From positions 1-19,888 of the forward strand of contig CAJUQF010000026.1 in NCBI GenBank assembly GCA_910588315.1: DNA of 19,888 nt. Direction: 5' to 3'. The DNA comes from an uncultured Christensenellaceae bacterium (GTDB taxonomy: Bacteria; Bacillota; Clostridia; Christensenellales; Pumilibacteraceae). Both the position numbers and the translations under genes were made by a program. Under the pieces are notes generated by a model, which worked only from the letters and a program-made list of their open reading frames with translations, was not told the DNA's origin and searched no databases. Below are positions 1-7,400 of this stretch, in pieces. The stretch's first letter is position 1; each line of letters opens with the position of its first letter.

Positions 1-1053
1 GTCTATTGTCGGCTCGAAACACGCGCAGGTCTTGCCCGTGACCGCATTTTGTATCTCGTCGAGCGTATAGCCGAGCGCGATGAGCGCAGTGACCTTGGCT
101 ATCGGATATCCCGTCGCTTTTGATGCGAGTGCCGACGAGCGCGACACGCGCGGATTGACCTCTATTACGGCGTACTCGCTCGACGCTGGATCGAGCGCGA
201 ACTGGCAGTTGCAACCGCCTTCTATCTTAAGATGCGTTATGATATCGAGCGCCGCGGTGCGCAGCATTTGATAATCTTTATCGGAAAGCGTCATGGTCGG
301 CGCTACCACTATACTGTCGCCGGTGTGTATCCCGACGGGATCGAGATTTTCCATCGAACAAACGGTTATAACGTTGCCGAGTTTGTCGCGCATGACTTCG
401 AACTCGATTTCTTTCCACCCGTAAATACTCTTTTCGATAAGCGTCTGATGTATGGGCGAAAGTTCGAGACCGCCGCGCGCGATCTCGCGCAGTTCCTTTT
501 CGTTCGCGGCGATACCGCCGCCTGCGCCGCCGAGCGTGAACGCAGGACGCACGATGACGGGATAACCGATCTTATCGGCGAATTCGACAGCCGCTTCCAC
601 GTCGGTAACGACGTCCGACGGAACGCACGGCTGGTTTATCTCGAGCATCGCTTCTTTGAACAGTTCGCGGTCCTCCGCTTTGTCTATCGTGTCCGGTCTG
701 ACGCCCAACAGCCGCACGCCGTGTTCTTCCAGAAACCCCGATTTCGCAAGCTCCATGGAAAGCGTGAGTCCGGTCTGACCGCCGAGTCCGGGCAGGATGC
801 TGTCCGGTTTTTCCTTCAATATGATACGCTCGAGCGTCGGCACCGTGAGCGGCTCTATATAAATAGCGTCCGCCATCGCTTTATCTGTCATGATCGTCGC
901 GGGGTTGGAGTTGACAAGCACGACTTCTATTTTTTTACTCTTAAGCGTGCGACAAGCCTGCGTACCCGCATAATCGAATTCCGCCGCCTGACCGATGGTG
1001 ATCGGTCCCGATCCTATCACAAGAACTTTCTTGATGCTTTTATCTCTCGGCAT
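1..1053 (-). CDS. carB: Carbamoyl-phosphate synthase large subunit, N-terminal third (partial)
   Basis: CarB joins bicarbonate, ammonia passed on from CarA and two ATP into carbamoyl phosphate, the shared precursor of pyrimidines and arginine. The 351 codons visible here (of about 1,070 in the family) cover the first ATP-grasp half. The start MPRDKSIKKVLVIGSGP is typical of CarB. PGLGGQTGLTLS, VRPAFTLGGAGGG, ENLDPVGIHTGDS and EVNPRVSRSSALASKATG follow in the order expected for the carboxyphosphate-forming ATP-grasp domain. The ATG at 1053 lies inside the end of carA, giving a 14-bp overlap. A GGAGG six bases upstream of the ATG, within carA, supports this start and suggests translational coupling. 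The gene runs off the left edge of the window in frame, with no internal stop. The identification is firm. Confidence 0.97.
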   Translation of the reverse strand, partial: MPRDKSIKKVLVIGSGPITIGQAAEFDYAGTQACRTLKSKKIEVVLVNSNPATIMTDKAMADAIYIEPLTVPTLERIILKEKPDSILPGLGGQTGLTLSMELAKSGFLEEHGVRLLGVRPDTIDKAEDRELFKEAMLEINQPCVPSDVVTDVEAAVEFADKIGYPVIVRPAFTLGGAGGGIAANEKELREIARGGLELSPIHQTLIEKSIYGWKEIEFEVMRDKLGNVITVCSMENLDPVGIHTGDSIVVAPTMTLSDKDYQMLRTAALDIITHLKIEGGCNCQFALDPASSEYAVIEVNPRVSRSSALASKATGYPIAKVTALIALGYTLDEIQNAVTGKTCACFEPTID

Positions 1054-2131
1054 GGTTATCCTCCATTAACTTTACGAATCTCTCGAACATAAACTCCGTG
1101 TCCTTGGGACCGCCGCACGCTTCCGGATGGAACTGTACCGAGAATGCGGGCGCGCATTTATAATCGATACCCTCTACGGTCTTGTCGTTGGCATTGATAA
1201 AACGCACCGACGCGATCTCCGGATCGACGCTCGACGCTTTGACCGCATAGCCGTGGTTTTGGCTCGTTATGTACGTTCTGCCCGTCACAAGATCCTTGAC
1301 GGGCTGATTGGCGCCGCGGTGACCGTATTTGAGTTTGGAAGTGACCGCACCGTAAGAAAGCGCCAAAAGCTGATGTCCGAGACAGATGCCGAACGTCGGG
1401 ATCTTGTAACTATTGAGCTTTTTAAGCTGCTCTATCACGCCGACGTTATCCGCAGGATCGCCGCCGCCGTTTGACAGCATTATACCGTCCGGCTTAAACG
1501 CCATCGCCTGTTCCGCCGTTGTATTGTACGGCACGCGCACGACGCTGCACCCGTATTTGATCAGCATACGCTCGATATTGCGTTTCGCGCCGAAATCGAA
1601 TAGTACGACGCGGTACTTATGTTTTTCGTCTATCGGGTTGAGTTCGATCGGCGCAGAACACGAAGTTTGTTCGACCGCAGACTTGACCTTGAATTTTCTT
1701 ATCGCGGCGAGTTTGCCGGGCAAATCTTTAAGATCGTCCGTTATCATTGCGTTCATGACGCCTATATCGCGTATCTTGCGCGTGAGCGCGCGCGTATCGA
1801 CGCCCGCAATGCCGACTACGTTATATTTTTTAAGGAAGTCGTTCAGTTCGCCTTCCTTGCGGAAGTTAGAACCGACGTCGCAAAGCTCGCGCACTACATA
1901 CCCTTTAAGCGCGGGCTTGTCACTCTCCGAGTCTGTTTCGATCGCGCCGTAATTCCCTATCATAGGAAACGTATGCGCTATGATCTGACCGTAATAGCTC
2001 GGGTCGGTAAGCGTGAGCAGGTATCCGCCCATCGCCGTCGTAAAAACGGCTTCGCCTATCACGGTACCGTCCGCGCCTACGGGCGTGCCGGTAAACACCG
2101 TACCGTCTTTTAAAATAAGGTACCTTTCCAT
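1040..2131 (-). CDS. carA: Carbamoyl-phosphate synthase small subunit (glutaminase)
   Basis: CarA hydrolyses glutamine and tunnels the ammonia to CarB. The 363 residues match the family's usual length. The N-terminal CPSase small-chain domain begins MERYLILKDGTVFTG. The C-terminal class I glutamine amidotransferase domain carries the nucleophile in FGICLGHQ (Cys250) and the remaining catalytic residues in FHPEA (His335, Glu337). The start at 2131 is fixed by family alignment, because no alternative start codon precedes it in frame before the ribosome binding site. The SD to ATG spacing is unusually long, 13 nt, and the SD sits in the loop of a small hairpin (separate entry). The gene lies 47 nt after purF and overlaps carB by 14 bp, consistent with co-transcription. 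Confidence 0.97.
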   Translation of the reverse strand: MERYLILKDGTVFTGTPVGADGTVIGEAVFTTAMGGYLLTLTDPSYYGQIIAHTFPMIGNYGAIETDSESDKPALKGYVVRELCDVGSNFRKEGELNDFLKKYNVVGIAGVDTRALTRKIRDIGVMNAMITDDLKDLPGKLAAIRKFKVKSAVEQTSCSAPIELNPIDEKHKYRVVLFDFGAKRNIERMLIKYGCSVVRVPYNTTAEQAMAFKPDGIMLSNGGGDPADNVGVIEQLKKLNSYKIPTFGICLGHQLLALSYGAVTSKLKYGHRGANQPVKDLVTGRTYITSQNHGYAVKASSVDPEIASVRFINANDKTVEGIDYKCAPAFSVQFHPEACGGPKDTEFMFERFVKLMEDNHAER

Positions 2132-2138
2132 CTTTTGA

Positions 2139-2158
2139 TCATGACCTCCTTGTCATAA
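2139..2158 (-). promoter_or_regulatory. Hairpin presenting the carA Shine-Dalgarno in a six-base loop
   Basis: On the minus strand a 7-bp stem (TTATGAC paired with GTCATGA, one G-U pair) closes on the hexaloop AAGGAG, which is the carA ribosome binding site. The hairpin accounts for the odd 13-nt gap to the ATG at 2131, since folding would bring the SD nearer to the start. The loop has A at position 1 and G at position 4, as described for loops bound by ANTAR proteins, and an ANTAR gene lies upstream in the same operon. Known ANTAR targets have two such hairpins and I see only one. An SD sequence is also likely to fit A1/G4 by chance. The stem is visible; any regulatory role is inferred. Confidence 0.4.
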
Positions 2159-2178
2159 AACAAACGCGTATCCGGAGT

Positions 2179-3603
2179 TTATCTTTTGTCCGAAAGCATC
2201 GCTTCGTCGAACGAATTTTTAAGCATCGGAGTTGTGGGCGCCGGATAGTCGCCCGTAAAGCATCCGAGACAAAACGTTGTCTTGGGTGAAATCGCCTTGA
2301 GATTTTCGAGCGAAAGATATTCGAGACTGTCCGCGCCTATCTTTTCGCAGATCCCCTTTACGTCGTAACGGTTGGCAACGAGCTTATCGCGGTCGTCGAT
2401 ATCCGTGCCGAAATAACATTCGTACTTGAACGGCGGCGAACTGATACGCATATGCACTTCCTTGGCGCCGGCGCGTCTCAGCATTTTAATAATACGCGTC
2501 GACGTGGTCGAACGCACTATCGAATCGTCGATAAGTACTATGCGCTTGTCTTTTACCGTAGCACGTATGGGATTGAGTTTAACGTTGACTGCGTTTTCGC
2601 GCTTGACCTGATCGGGCAGAATGAACGACCTGCCGACGTACTTGTTCTTTACAAACGCAGGCGCGAGCGGTATGCCCGACTCCTTGGAATACCCTTGCGC
2701 CGCGACAAGCCCTGAATCGGGTACGCCGCAAACGTAATCGGCGTCGGTAGGCAGCTGTCGGTATAACGCACGCCCCATAAGCTCGCGCGCTTCGTACACG
2801 CTAATACCGTCGATTATCGAATCGGGTCTGGCAAAGTAAATAAATTCGAATACGCATAATCCGCTCTGCGACGCGTTTTCGAGCCTGTATGTATTGATGT
2901 TACCTTTAAGATCGCAGCTTATAACTTCACCGGGTTTGACGTCGCGTACGAACTCCGCACCGAGCGCGTCGAGCGCACACGTTTCGGACGCGAACACCAC
3001 CGCGTCGCCCAGCCGCCCCATACAAAGCGGACGGAACCCGTACGGATCGCGCACGGCGATAAGCTTGTCCTTTGTGGCTATAACTATCGAAAACGCACCT
3101 TCGACGAAATTCATCGCGTTTACTACGGCACGCTCGATATTTCCGAACTCGATCATGTTTTTTACGATCATGATGTTAAGTATCTCGGTATCGTTGGTGG
3201 TGTGCAGGACCATACCCGACTGAACGAGTTCGCGGCGAATGGTCGCCGAATTGGTAAGGTTGCCGTTATGTGCGAGCGCGAGCGATATCTTGGAATGTAC
3301 GGTCTCTATCGGCTGTGCGTTCTCTATATTGCATGAACCGGTAGTGGAATACCTGACGTGTCCTACGGCGACTTTGGTATCTGCGGCAAATTCGAGATAA
3401 TCGGAAGAAAACACATCGGACACAAGTCCCATGCCCTTTTTGCATTTAAGCGTATCGCCGATAAACGTCGCTATCCCCGCGCTTTCTTCGCCGCGGTGCT
3501 GCAACGCCATCAATGCGCTTGCCGCAAGCGGAACAGCCGGTATCGGTTTCGCCGAGATTATACCGAACACTCCGCATTCTTCTTTGGGTTTTTGATTATA
3601 CAC
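2179..3603 (-). CDS. purF: Amidophosphoribosyltransferase (glutamine PRPP amidotransferase)
   Basis: PurF makes 5-phosphoribosylamine from PRPP and glutamine, the committed step of purine synthesis. It has 474 residues. The N-terminal Ntn-type glutaminase has its nucleophile at Cys10, after a nine-residue leader that would be removed as a propeptide, as in Bacillus PurF. The phosphoribosyltransferase PRPP loop is RIVLIDDSIVRSTTS (about 354-368). Cys250, Cys396, Cys445 and Cys448 (FCLGC) match the four ligands of the 4Fe-4S cluster of the oxygen-sensitive Bacillus-type enzyme, which fits an anaerobe. The start is GTG at 3603, sharing one base with the upstream stop (TAGTG). A GAGG seven bases upstream supports it. 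This is close coupling to the ANTAR gene. Confidence 0.96.
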   Translation of the reverse strand: MYNQKPKEECGVFGIISAKPIPAVPLAASALMALQHRGEESAGIATFIGDTLKCKKGMGLVSDVFSSDYLEFAADTKVAVGHVRYSTTGSCNIENAQPIETVHSKISLALAHNGNLTNSATIRRELVQSGMVLHTTNDTEILNIMIVKNMIEFGNIERAVVNAMNFVEGAFSIVIATKDKLIAVRDPYGFRPLCMGRLGDAVVFASETCALDALGAEFVRDVKPGEVISCDLKGNINTYRLENASQSGLCVFEFIYFARPDSIIDGISVYEARELMGRALYRQLPTDADYVCGVPDSGLVAAQGYSKESGIPLAPAFVKNKYVGRSFILPDQVKRENAVNVKLNPIRATVKDKRIVLIDDSIVRSTTSTRIIKMLRRAGAKEVHMRISSPPFKYECYFGTDIDDRDKLVANRYDVKGICEKIGADSLEYLSLENLKAISPKTTFCLGCFTGDYPAPTTPMLKNSFDEAMLSDKR

Positions 3604-4169
3604 TATATCGCCTCGTAAGTTTTAAGTATCTCTATCGCTACTTTGCGCCGCGAAAGACGCAATTCCATGGCTTTCTTTTCTATATGTTTGTGCGCCTGTT
3701 CTTCGGTGTAACCGAGCGAACGCATAAGCACTATCTTTGCACGCGTGATGTACTTCATGTCCTCGAGCTTGGCAGACAGCGTCTCGTTTTCCGCTTTAAG
3801 CCTTTTTACACGCGCATTGGATACCGATATCAAGCGTACCGCCTCGAGCAGTTGCGATTTGGTGATCGGTCTCGACAGAGTGATTATCCCGCAATAATTT
3901 AATTCGGCTTCTATCTGTTCGGTACGCGCGCTGTCGTCTATAAATATCCCGCCGCAATCATTGGCGTCGGCAACGAACACCGCAAGGTCGTTTCCGTGTT
4001 CATCGGCAAGCCCGCTGTTTATCACGAACAGATCGAACGGGCGGCATAGCGACGCACGCCGCGCTTCGGCAGCCGTCGAACAAACCACGCAATTAATCTT
4101 TTCGTGATATAACACATCGGTAAGCGCGTTTTGGCGCGTCGGTGTGGAAGCGACGATGAGTGCGTCCAA
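3603..4169 (-). CDS. ANTAR-domain RNA-binding regulator with degenerate receiver
   Basis: This 188-residue protein has a receiver-like N-terminal domain (about 1-112), a short helical linker (about 115-137) and a C-terminal ANTAR domain (about 128-188; key stretches ITRAKIVLM, GYTEEQAH and RKVAIEIL). ANTAR proteins bind paired hexaloop RNA hairpins and usually prevent transcription termination in nitrogen-related operons. The receiver looks non-phosphorylatable: the usual phospho-acceptor Asp position reads Asn51 (DLFVINS), the usual Lys before Pro is Arg100 (SRP), and the acidic pair near the N-terminus is missing. The start is TTG at 4169, five bases after AAAGGAGG. It sits between the glutamine synthetase-like gene (53 nt upstream) and purF (1-nt overlap), so the operon's glutamine chemistry is its likely target. 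Its RNA target is not identified. Confidence 0.88.
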   Translation of the reverse strand: MDALIVASTPTRQNALTDVLYHEKINCVVCSTAAEARRASLCRPFDLFVINSGLADEHGNDLAVFVADANDCGGIFIDDSARTEQIEAELNYCGIITLSRPITKSQLLEAVRLISVSNARVKRLKAENETLSAKLEDMKYITRAKIVLMRSLGYTEEQAHKHIEKKAMELRLSRRKVAIEILKTYEAI

Positions 4170-4174
4170 ACATA

Positions 4175-4182
4175 CCTCCTTT
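4175..4182 (-). promoter_or_regulatory. Ribosome binding site fixing the TTG start of the ANTAR gene
   Basis: AAAGGAGG on the minus strand lies five bases before the TTG at 4169. The nearby ATG at 4173-4171 is only one base from the SD and out of frame with the ANTAR product, so the TTG is the better start. Confidence 0.7.
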
Positions 4183-4222
4183 AGATCGTTGTGAATACTT
4201 CTACCGCAGTAATATCGGTCGA

Positions 4223-5428
4223 TTATATATCGGAGTGAAACTCGAATCGAGCGAGATCGGTATCGAGCGTTTTTTCCGTCTCGGCGCGTTTTTTAAGCGA
4301 ACCGAGTACGTCGTCGAATACTACCGGGATCTGGGCACGCAGCCATTCGCTTTTATCCGCAAAATCGAGCGCCTCGTCGATCGAGTTGAACATGACATCG
4401 TTATAAGCGCCTTCCTTTCTGAGCTTGTATCCGTTTTCTATACCCTCTCTGCCGGCGGCAAACACGAGCGCAAGCACTGTGAATACGTTGGACGTCGAAT
4501 CGGGCGTGCGTAGCAATAACGTCTTGTCATCGAATATGCGCAACGCCGAGCCGCGTTTGGACGAGTACGCTATTTTGTAATCGCGGCGCAATCGCCTGTA
4601 ACTGTTTTCCGTGGGATTGGCAAAGCACGATATCTCTTTATATCTGCGCATAACGCCTTCCGCAAAAGCGTCTGCCGCTTTGTCTCTGCCGTTACCCGAA
4701 AGCGAGATCGATAAATGTAATCCGCTGCCCGGTTCGCCGCCAAGCGGTCTGGGCATAAACGATGCGCGCGTTCCGTTAAGAGCGCATACGTTTCGCACCG
4801 CCGACGTGAACATCATGAGATTGCGCGCCGCCGACGCGGGATCGGCATTTTCGAAATCGATCTCGTTCTGCCCCCTTCCGCGCTCGTGGTGGCTCGAAAT
4901 CGGTTTCAATCCCATATCCTCGAGACTGGTTATAACTTCGCGCCGAAGATTCTCGCATTTATCGTACGGAGCGCAAGAACAATAACCGGCGTTATCGAAC
5001 GGGACAAGCCCGTTATCGAGTTCTTCCTTGAATACGTAGAACTCGCATTCCGTGCCAACCTGCGCTTTGTAGCCGAGCGCGCCGAGCTTTTTTACTTCGT
5101 TATCGAGTAGCACCATCGAGTCGCACGCATACGGCGTGCCGTCGGCATTGTTGACGTTGCAAAATACGCTGACGACTCTGCCCGAATGCGGACGCCACGG
5201 CAATATCGACATCAACGAACTGACCGGCTTGAGTTTAAGGTCGACGCCGCCCACGCCCGTCATGGCAACGCTGTCGACTGTGACGCCCTTTTCGAATGCG
5301 TCGGCAAGCTGCGACGACAGCACCGAGACGTTGCGCGGTCTGCCTATCAAATCGCAAAACGTAAGTTTAACGAACTTAACGTCGTTTTCCATTATGAAAT
5401 CGAGAAATTCGGATTTCGTATATGTCAT
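4223..5428 (-). CDS. Glutamine synthetase-family protein (short, divergent GS-I)
   Basis: Glutamine synthetase joins ammonia and glutamate using ATP. This 401-residue member is shorter than the usual 440-470 residues. The N-terminal beta-grasp part is visible as FVKLTFCDLIGRPRN (about 19-33). In the catalytic domain, TECEF supplies Glu127/Glu129, HHERGRGQNEI supplies Glu182/Glu189, GSGLH supplies His238, and NPTENSYRRL (271-280) and RTPDSTSN (307-314) are recognisable. Two normally conserved residues look replaced: the GYEAP flap glutamate reads DYKIA (Lys285), and the metal-ligand Glu of the ExRxPD motif reads LLLRTPD (Leu305). The segment between the flap and the KRGS arginine is also shortened. 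It may be inactive as a synthetase, or act as a sensor or on another substrate. The ATG at 5428 follows GGAGG with a 5-nt gap. I withhold glnA because of the lost residues. Confidence 0.85.
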   Translation of the reverse strand: MTYTKSEFLDFIMENDVKFVKLTFCDLIGRPRNVSVLSSQLADAFEKGVTVDSVAMTGVGGVDLKLKPVSSLMSILPWRPHSGRVVSVFCNVNNADGTPYACDSMVLLDNEVKKLGALGYKAQVGTECEFYVFKEELDNGLVPFDNAGYCSCAPYDKCENLRREVITSLEDMGLKPISSHHERGRGQNEIDFENADPASAARNLMMFTSAVRNVCALNGTRASFMPRPLGGEPGSGLHLSISLSGNGRDKAADAFAEGVMRRYKEISCFANPTENSYRRLRRDYKIAYSSKRGSALRIFDDKTLLLRTPDSTSNVFTVLALVFAAGREGIENGYKLRKEGAYNDVMFNSIDEALDFADKSEWLRAQIPVVFDDVLGSLKKRAETEKTLDTDLARFEFHSDI

Positions 5429-5481
5429 TATCCCCTCCGATAATTACTTGTTTTCGACATCGCACTATAAGCTACTCTTGT

Positions 5482-5498
5482 CAATGAAGTATTCATTG
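5482..5498 (-). promoter_or_regulatory. Short palindrome between pgm and the glutamine synthetase gene
   Basis: CAATGAAGTATTCATTG is a perfect 7-bp inverted repeat with a 3-nt loop, beginning six bases after the phosphosugar mutase stop. No U-tract follows, so it is a poor intrinsic terminator. It could be a processing stem, a weak pause site or an operator. It overlaps a TTGACA (5479-5484) that has no -10 element at proper spacing, so I do not call a promoter here. Confidence 0.3.
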
Positions 5499-5503
5499 CC
5501 TTC

Positions 5504-7129
5504 TCACATAAACTTTTTTACTTCGTCTAGAATACTCTCGATACGCGCCGCGCCGCCGCTTGCCGCGGTTATGTAAACCTTGATAAGCGGCTCGGTGCCG
5601 GACGGACGAACTATGAGCTTGCTACCGTCCTGCGCCTTGTATGAAAGCACGTTCGACTTGGGCAGATCTCGCGCGGTCTGCGTCATGTAATCTATAACTT
5701 CCACGACTTTCGATCCGTCGATGTTATCGATCGGTTTCGCGCGCATTGCGGCAAGCACATCCTGCATCTTTTGCGCGCCGCTCACGCCTTCGTAAGTAAA
5801 CGACACCGTGCGGTGATAATACTTACCGAACTTGGCATAGATCCCGTCGAGTACGTCGCCGAGCGTCTTGCCTTCCGCGAGATAGTCCGCCGCCATTTCC
5901 GCTACGAGCATGCTCGCGACCACCGCGTCCTTATCGCGTACGTACGTACCGGAAAGGTATCCGTAGCTTTCTTCGTAGCCCATGACGAATCTATCGCCCT
6001 CGCCCTTTTCTTCGAGTTTCTTTATGACCTCGCCGATATATTTGAACCCGGTAAGCACCTCTTGCACCGTTGCGCCGTAACTCTCCGCGACGCGTGCGGC
6101 GAGATCGGTAGTAACGATCGTCTTGACGACGACGGGTTTTTCGGGTAATGCCTTTGCGTGCGAGAAGATGTAGTCTATAAGCAGAACTCCCATCTCGTTA
6201 CCGGAAATAAGCCGGTAACCGTCCGCGGTCTTGACCGCACAGCCTATCCTGTCGGCATCGGGGTCTGTGCCGATCACGATATCGGCATTCTTCTTTTCCG
6301 CAAGCTCTACGGCAAACTTCAACGCCTCGGCTTTTTCGGGATTGGGATATGGCGTCGTGGGAAAATCACCGTCGGGGCGCGCCTGCTCGGGTACGATGCT
6401 CACATCGCCGAAGCCGCGCTCGTCGAACATTTGCGGCACTATGTCGCAGCCCGTGCCGTTGAGCGGAGTGTAAACAATAGACACCTTGCGCCGAGTTCCG
6501 ACCGACCGCTCGTATACCTTGTCGAGATACTCGCGCGTAACGTCCGTATACTCTACGGTCCCCGCTTTGACCGCACGGTCGAAATCTGCGGCTTTTACGG
6601 CAAAAGTATCGACGCTTTTAATGAACCCGAATATCTCGGCGGCGGCTTTGTCCGTTACCTGACAGCCGTCCGGACCGTAAACCTTGTAGCCGTTGAACTT
6701 GGCGGGATTATGGCTCGCTGTTATCATGATGCCCGCATCGCATTTAAGCCGACGTACCATAAACGACAGATACGGCGTCGGTTTAAGCTCGCGCGTTATA
6801 TACGACTTGATACCGTTTGCGGCAAGAACCGCCGCGGCGTAACGCGCAAACTCGGTCGAACCGTTGCGAGAATCGTAACTGATCGCGACGGCGTTCGATT
6901 TTTTATTCGACAGCAGATAATCGGCAAGCCCTTGTGTGACTTTGCCTATGGTATAGATATTCAGTCTGTTAGTACCCGCACCGAGTACGCCGCGAAGTCC
7001 CGCAGTACCGAACTCCAAGTCCTTATAGAACGCGTCTTTCTTCTGCTCGTCCGTCATGGCGTCGAGTTCGGCGCGATATTCCGTCGCATTCTCGCGCCAT
7101 AACGCGAATTTAGCCTGAAAATCATCCAT
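5504..7129 (-). CDS. Phosphoglucomutase/phosphomannomutase family phosphosugar mutase
   Basis: This alpha-D-phosphohexomutase interconverts hexose 1- and 6-phosphates through a phosphoserine enzyme, linking glycolysis to nucleotide-sugar and cell-wall synthesis. The 541 residues fit the PgcA/Pgm2-like group rather than the roughly 450-residue GlmM group. The motifs are in order: FGTAGLRG (40-47), the active-site serine loop TASHNP (Ser139), the metal loop DPDADR (289-294), the sugar-binding loop YEESYG (385-390) and the phosphate loop RPSGTEP (508-514). The start is ATG at 7129, with AAAGGAG eight bases upstream. It is the first gene after a consensus promoter, and its leader contains a terminator-like hairpin. 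The glutamine synthetase-like gene follows after 75 nt with no clear terminator between, so it may lead the whole operon. Glucose or mannose specificity cannot be read from the sequence. Confidence 0.95.
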   Translation of the reverse strand: MDDFQAKFALWRENATEYRAELDAMTDEQKKDAFYKDLEFGTAGLRGVLGAGTNRLNIYTIGKVTQGLADYLLSNKKSNAVAISYDSRNGSTEFARYAAAVLAANGIKSYITRELKPTPYLSFMVRRLKCDAGIMITASHNPAKFNGYKVYGPDGCQVTDKAAAEIFGFIKSVDTFAVKAADFDRAVKAGTVEYTDVTREYLDKVYERSVGTRRKVSIVYTPLNGTGCDIVPQMFDERGFGDVSIVPEQARPDGDFPTTPYPNPEKAEALKFAVELAEKKNADIVIGTDPDADRIGCAVKTADGYRLISGNEMGVLLIDYIFSHAKALPEKPVVVKTIVTTDLAARVAESYGATVQEVLTGFKYIGEVIKKLEEKGEGDRFVMGYEESYGYLSGTYVRDKDAVVASMLVAEMAADYLAEGKTLGDVLDGIYAKFGKYYHRTVSFTYEGVSGAQKMQDVLAAMRAKPIDNIDGSKVVEVIDYMTQTARDLPKSNVLSYKAQDGSKLIVRPSGTEPLIKVYITAASGGAARIESILDEVKKFM

Positions 7130-7152
7130 GTTATTATCTCCTTTCCGCTTTT

Positions 7153-7187
7153 AAAAAAGAGAAATGTATAACCTTATACACTTCTCT
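7153..7187 (-). terminator. Intrinsic-terminator-like hairpin in the phosphosugar mutase leader
   Basis: On the minus strand the arms 7187-7174 and 7171-7158 form a 14-bp stem (one G-U pair) around a GG apex, followed by a run of U (7158-7153). It lies between the promoter at 7227-7255 and the start codon at 7129, so it would act within the transcript leader as an attenuator rather than at the end of an upstream gene. I see no obvious antiterminator stem of comparable strength. The stem is A/U-rich, so termination may be partial. Confidence 0.6.
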
Positions 7188-7218
7188 CGGATTCTTTATT
7201 ATCGCGGTTAGTTTTCAT
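7174..7218 (-). CDS. Possible 14-residue leader peptide in the mutase 5' leader
   Basis: An ATG at 7218 opens a 14-codon frame, MKTNRDNKESERSV, whose stop TAA (7176-7174) is the top of the left arm of the terminator-like hairpin. The start lies within a few bases of the expected transcription start (about 7220), so translation would be leaderless or nearly so, and no SD is present. A ribosome stopping there would cover the hairpin. The arrangement could be chance. The frame is visible; any function is inference. Confidence 0.2.
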   Translation of the reverse strand: MKTNRDNKESERSV

Positions 7219-7226
7219 CGAAAATT

Positions 7227-7255
7227 ATTATATCCGATTTCCGACAATATGTCAA
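7227..7255 (-). promoter_or_regulatory. Consensus vegetative promoter for the mutase/glutamine operon
   Basis: On the minus strand TTGACA (7255-7250) and TATAAT (7232-7227) are separated by exactly 17 bp, a perfect match to the housekeeping sigma-factor consensus. The expected start of transcription is near 7220, leaving a leader of about 90 nt before the ATG at 7129. No other promoter of this quality is visible before any of the downstream genes as far as carB. Confidence 0.85.
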
Positions 7256-7364
7256 GCGTTTAAATAAACTCGAACGGACAACAAACATATTTCTCGATGT
7301 CGCTCGCAGCAGCACGCGATATCGAATCTTTACATTTCTTATTATTGCCAAGCATTTATGTTTC

Positions 7365-7399
7365 GCAATTCATAGGGAACGGCTCCGGCGTTCCGTTTT
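7365..7399. repeat. Type A hairpin repeat, copy 1
   Basis: This segment contains GGAACG and CGTTCC as inverted arms around GCTCCGG. It resembles 7726-7760 over its whole length (shared TCCGGCGTT core). It is followed directly by the lead-in of the first type B core. Confidence 0.55.
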
Positions 7400-7400
7400 G

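Noticed and set aside
232..1092. A plus-strand frame of 286 codons opposite carB
   Set aside because: It is antisense to unmistakable CarB motifs and has Arg/His/Phe-rich composition.
2110..2142. A 10-codon frame from the ATG at 2142 overlapping the carA start
   Set aside because: The ATG is only two bases from the SD, too close for good initiation, and the peptide MIKRWKGTLF has no support.
5455..5484. Promoter for the glutamine synthetase-like gene from TTGACA at 5479-5484
   Set aside because: No -10 element occurs at 16-18 bp; the nearest TATAGT is only 9 bp away.
6158..7102. A plus-strand frame of 314 codons opposite the phosphosugar mutase
   Set aside because: The minus-strand gene has all four catalytic motifs. 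The plus frame has none and is a shadow.
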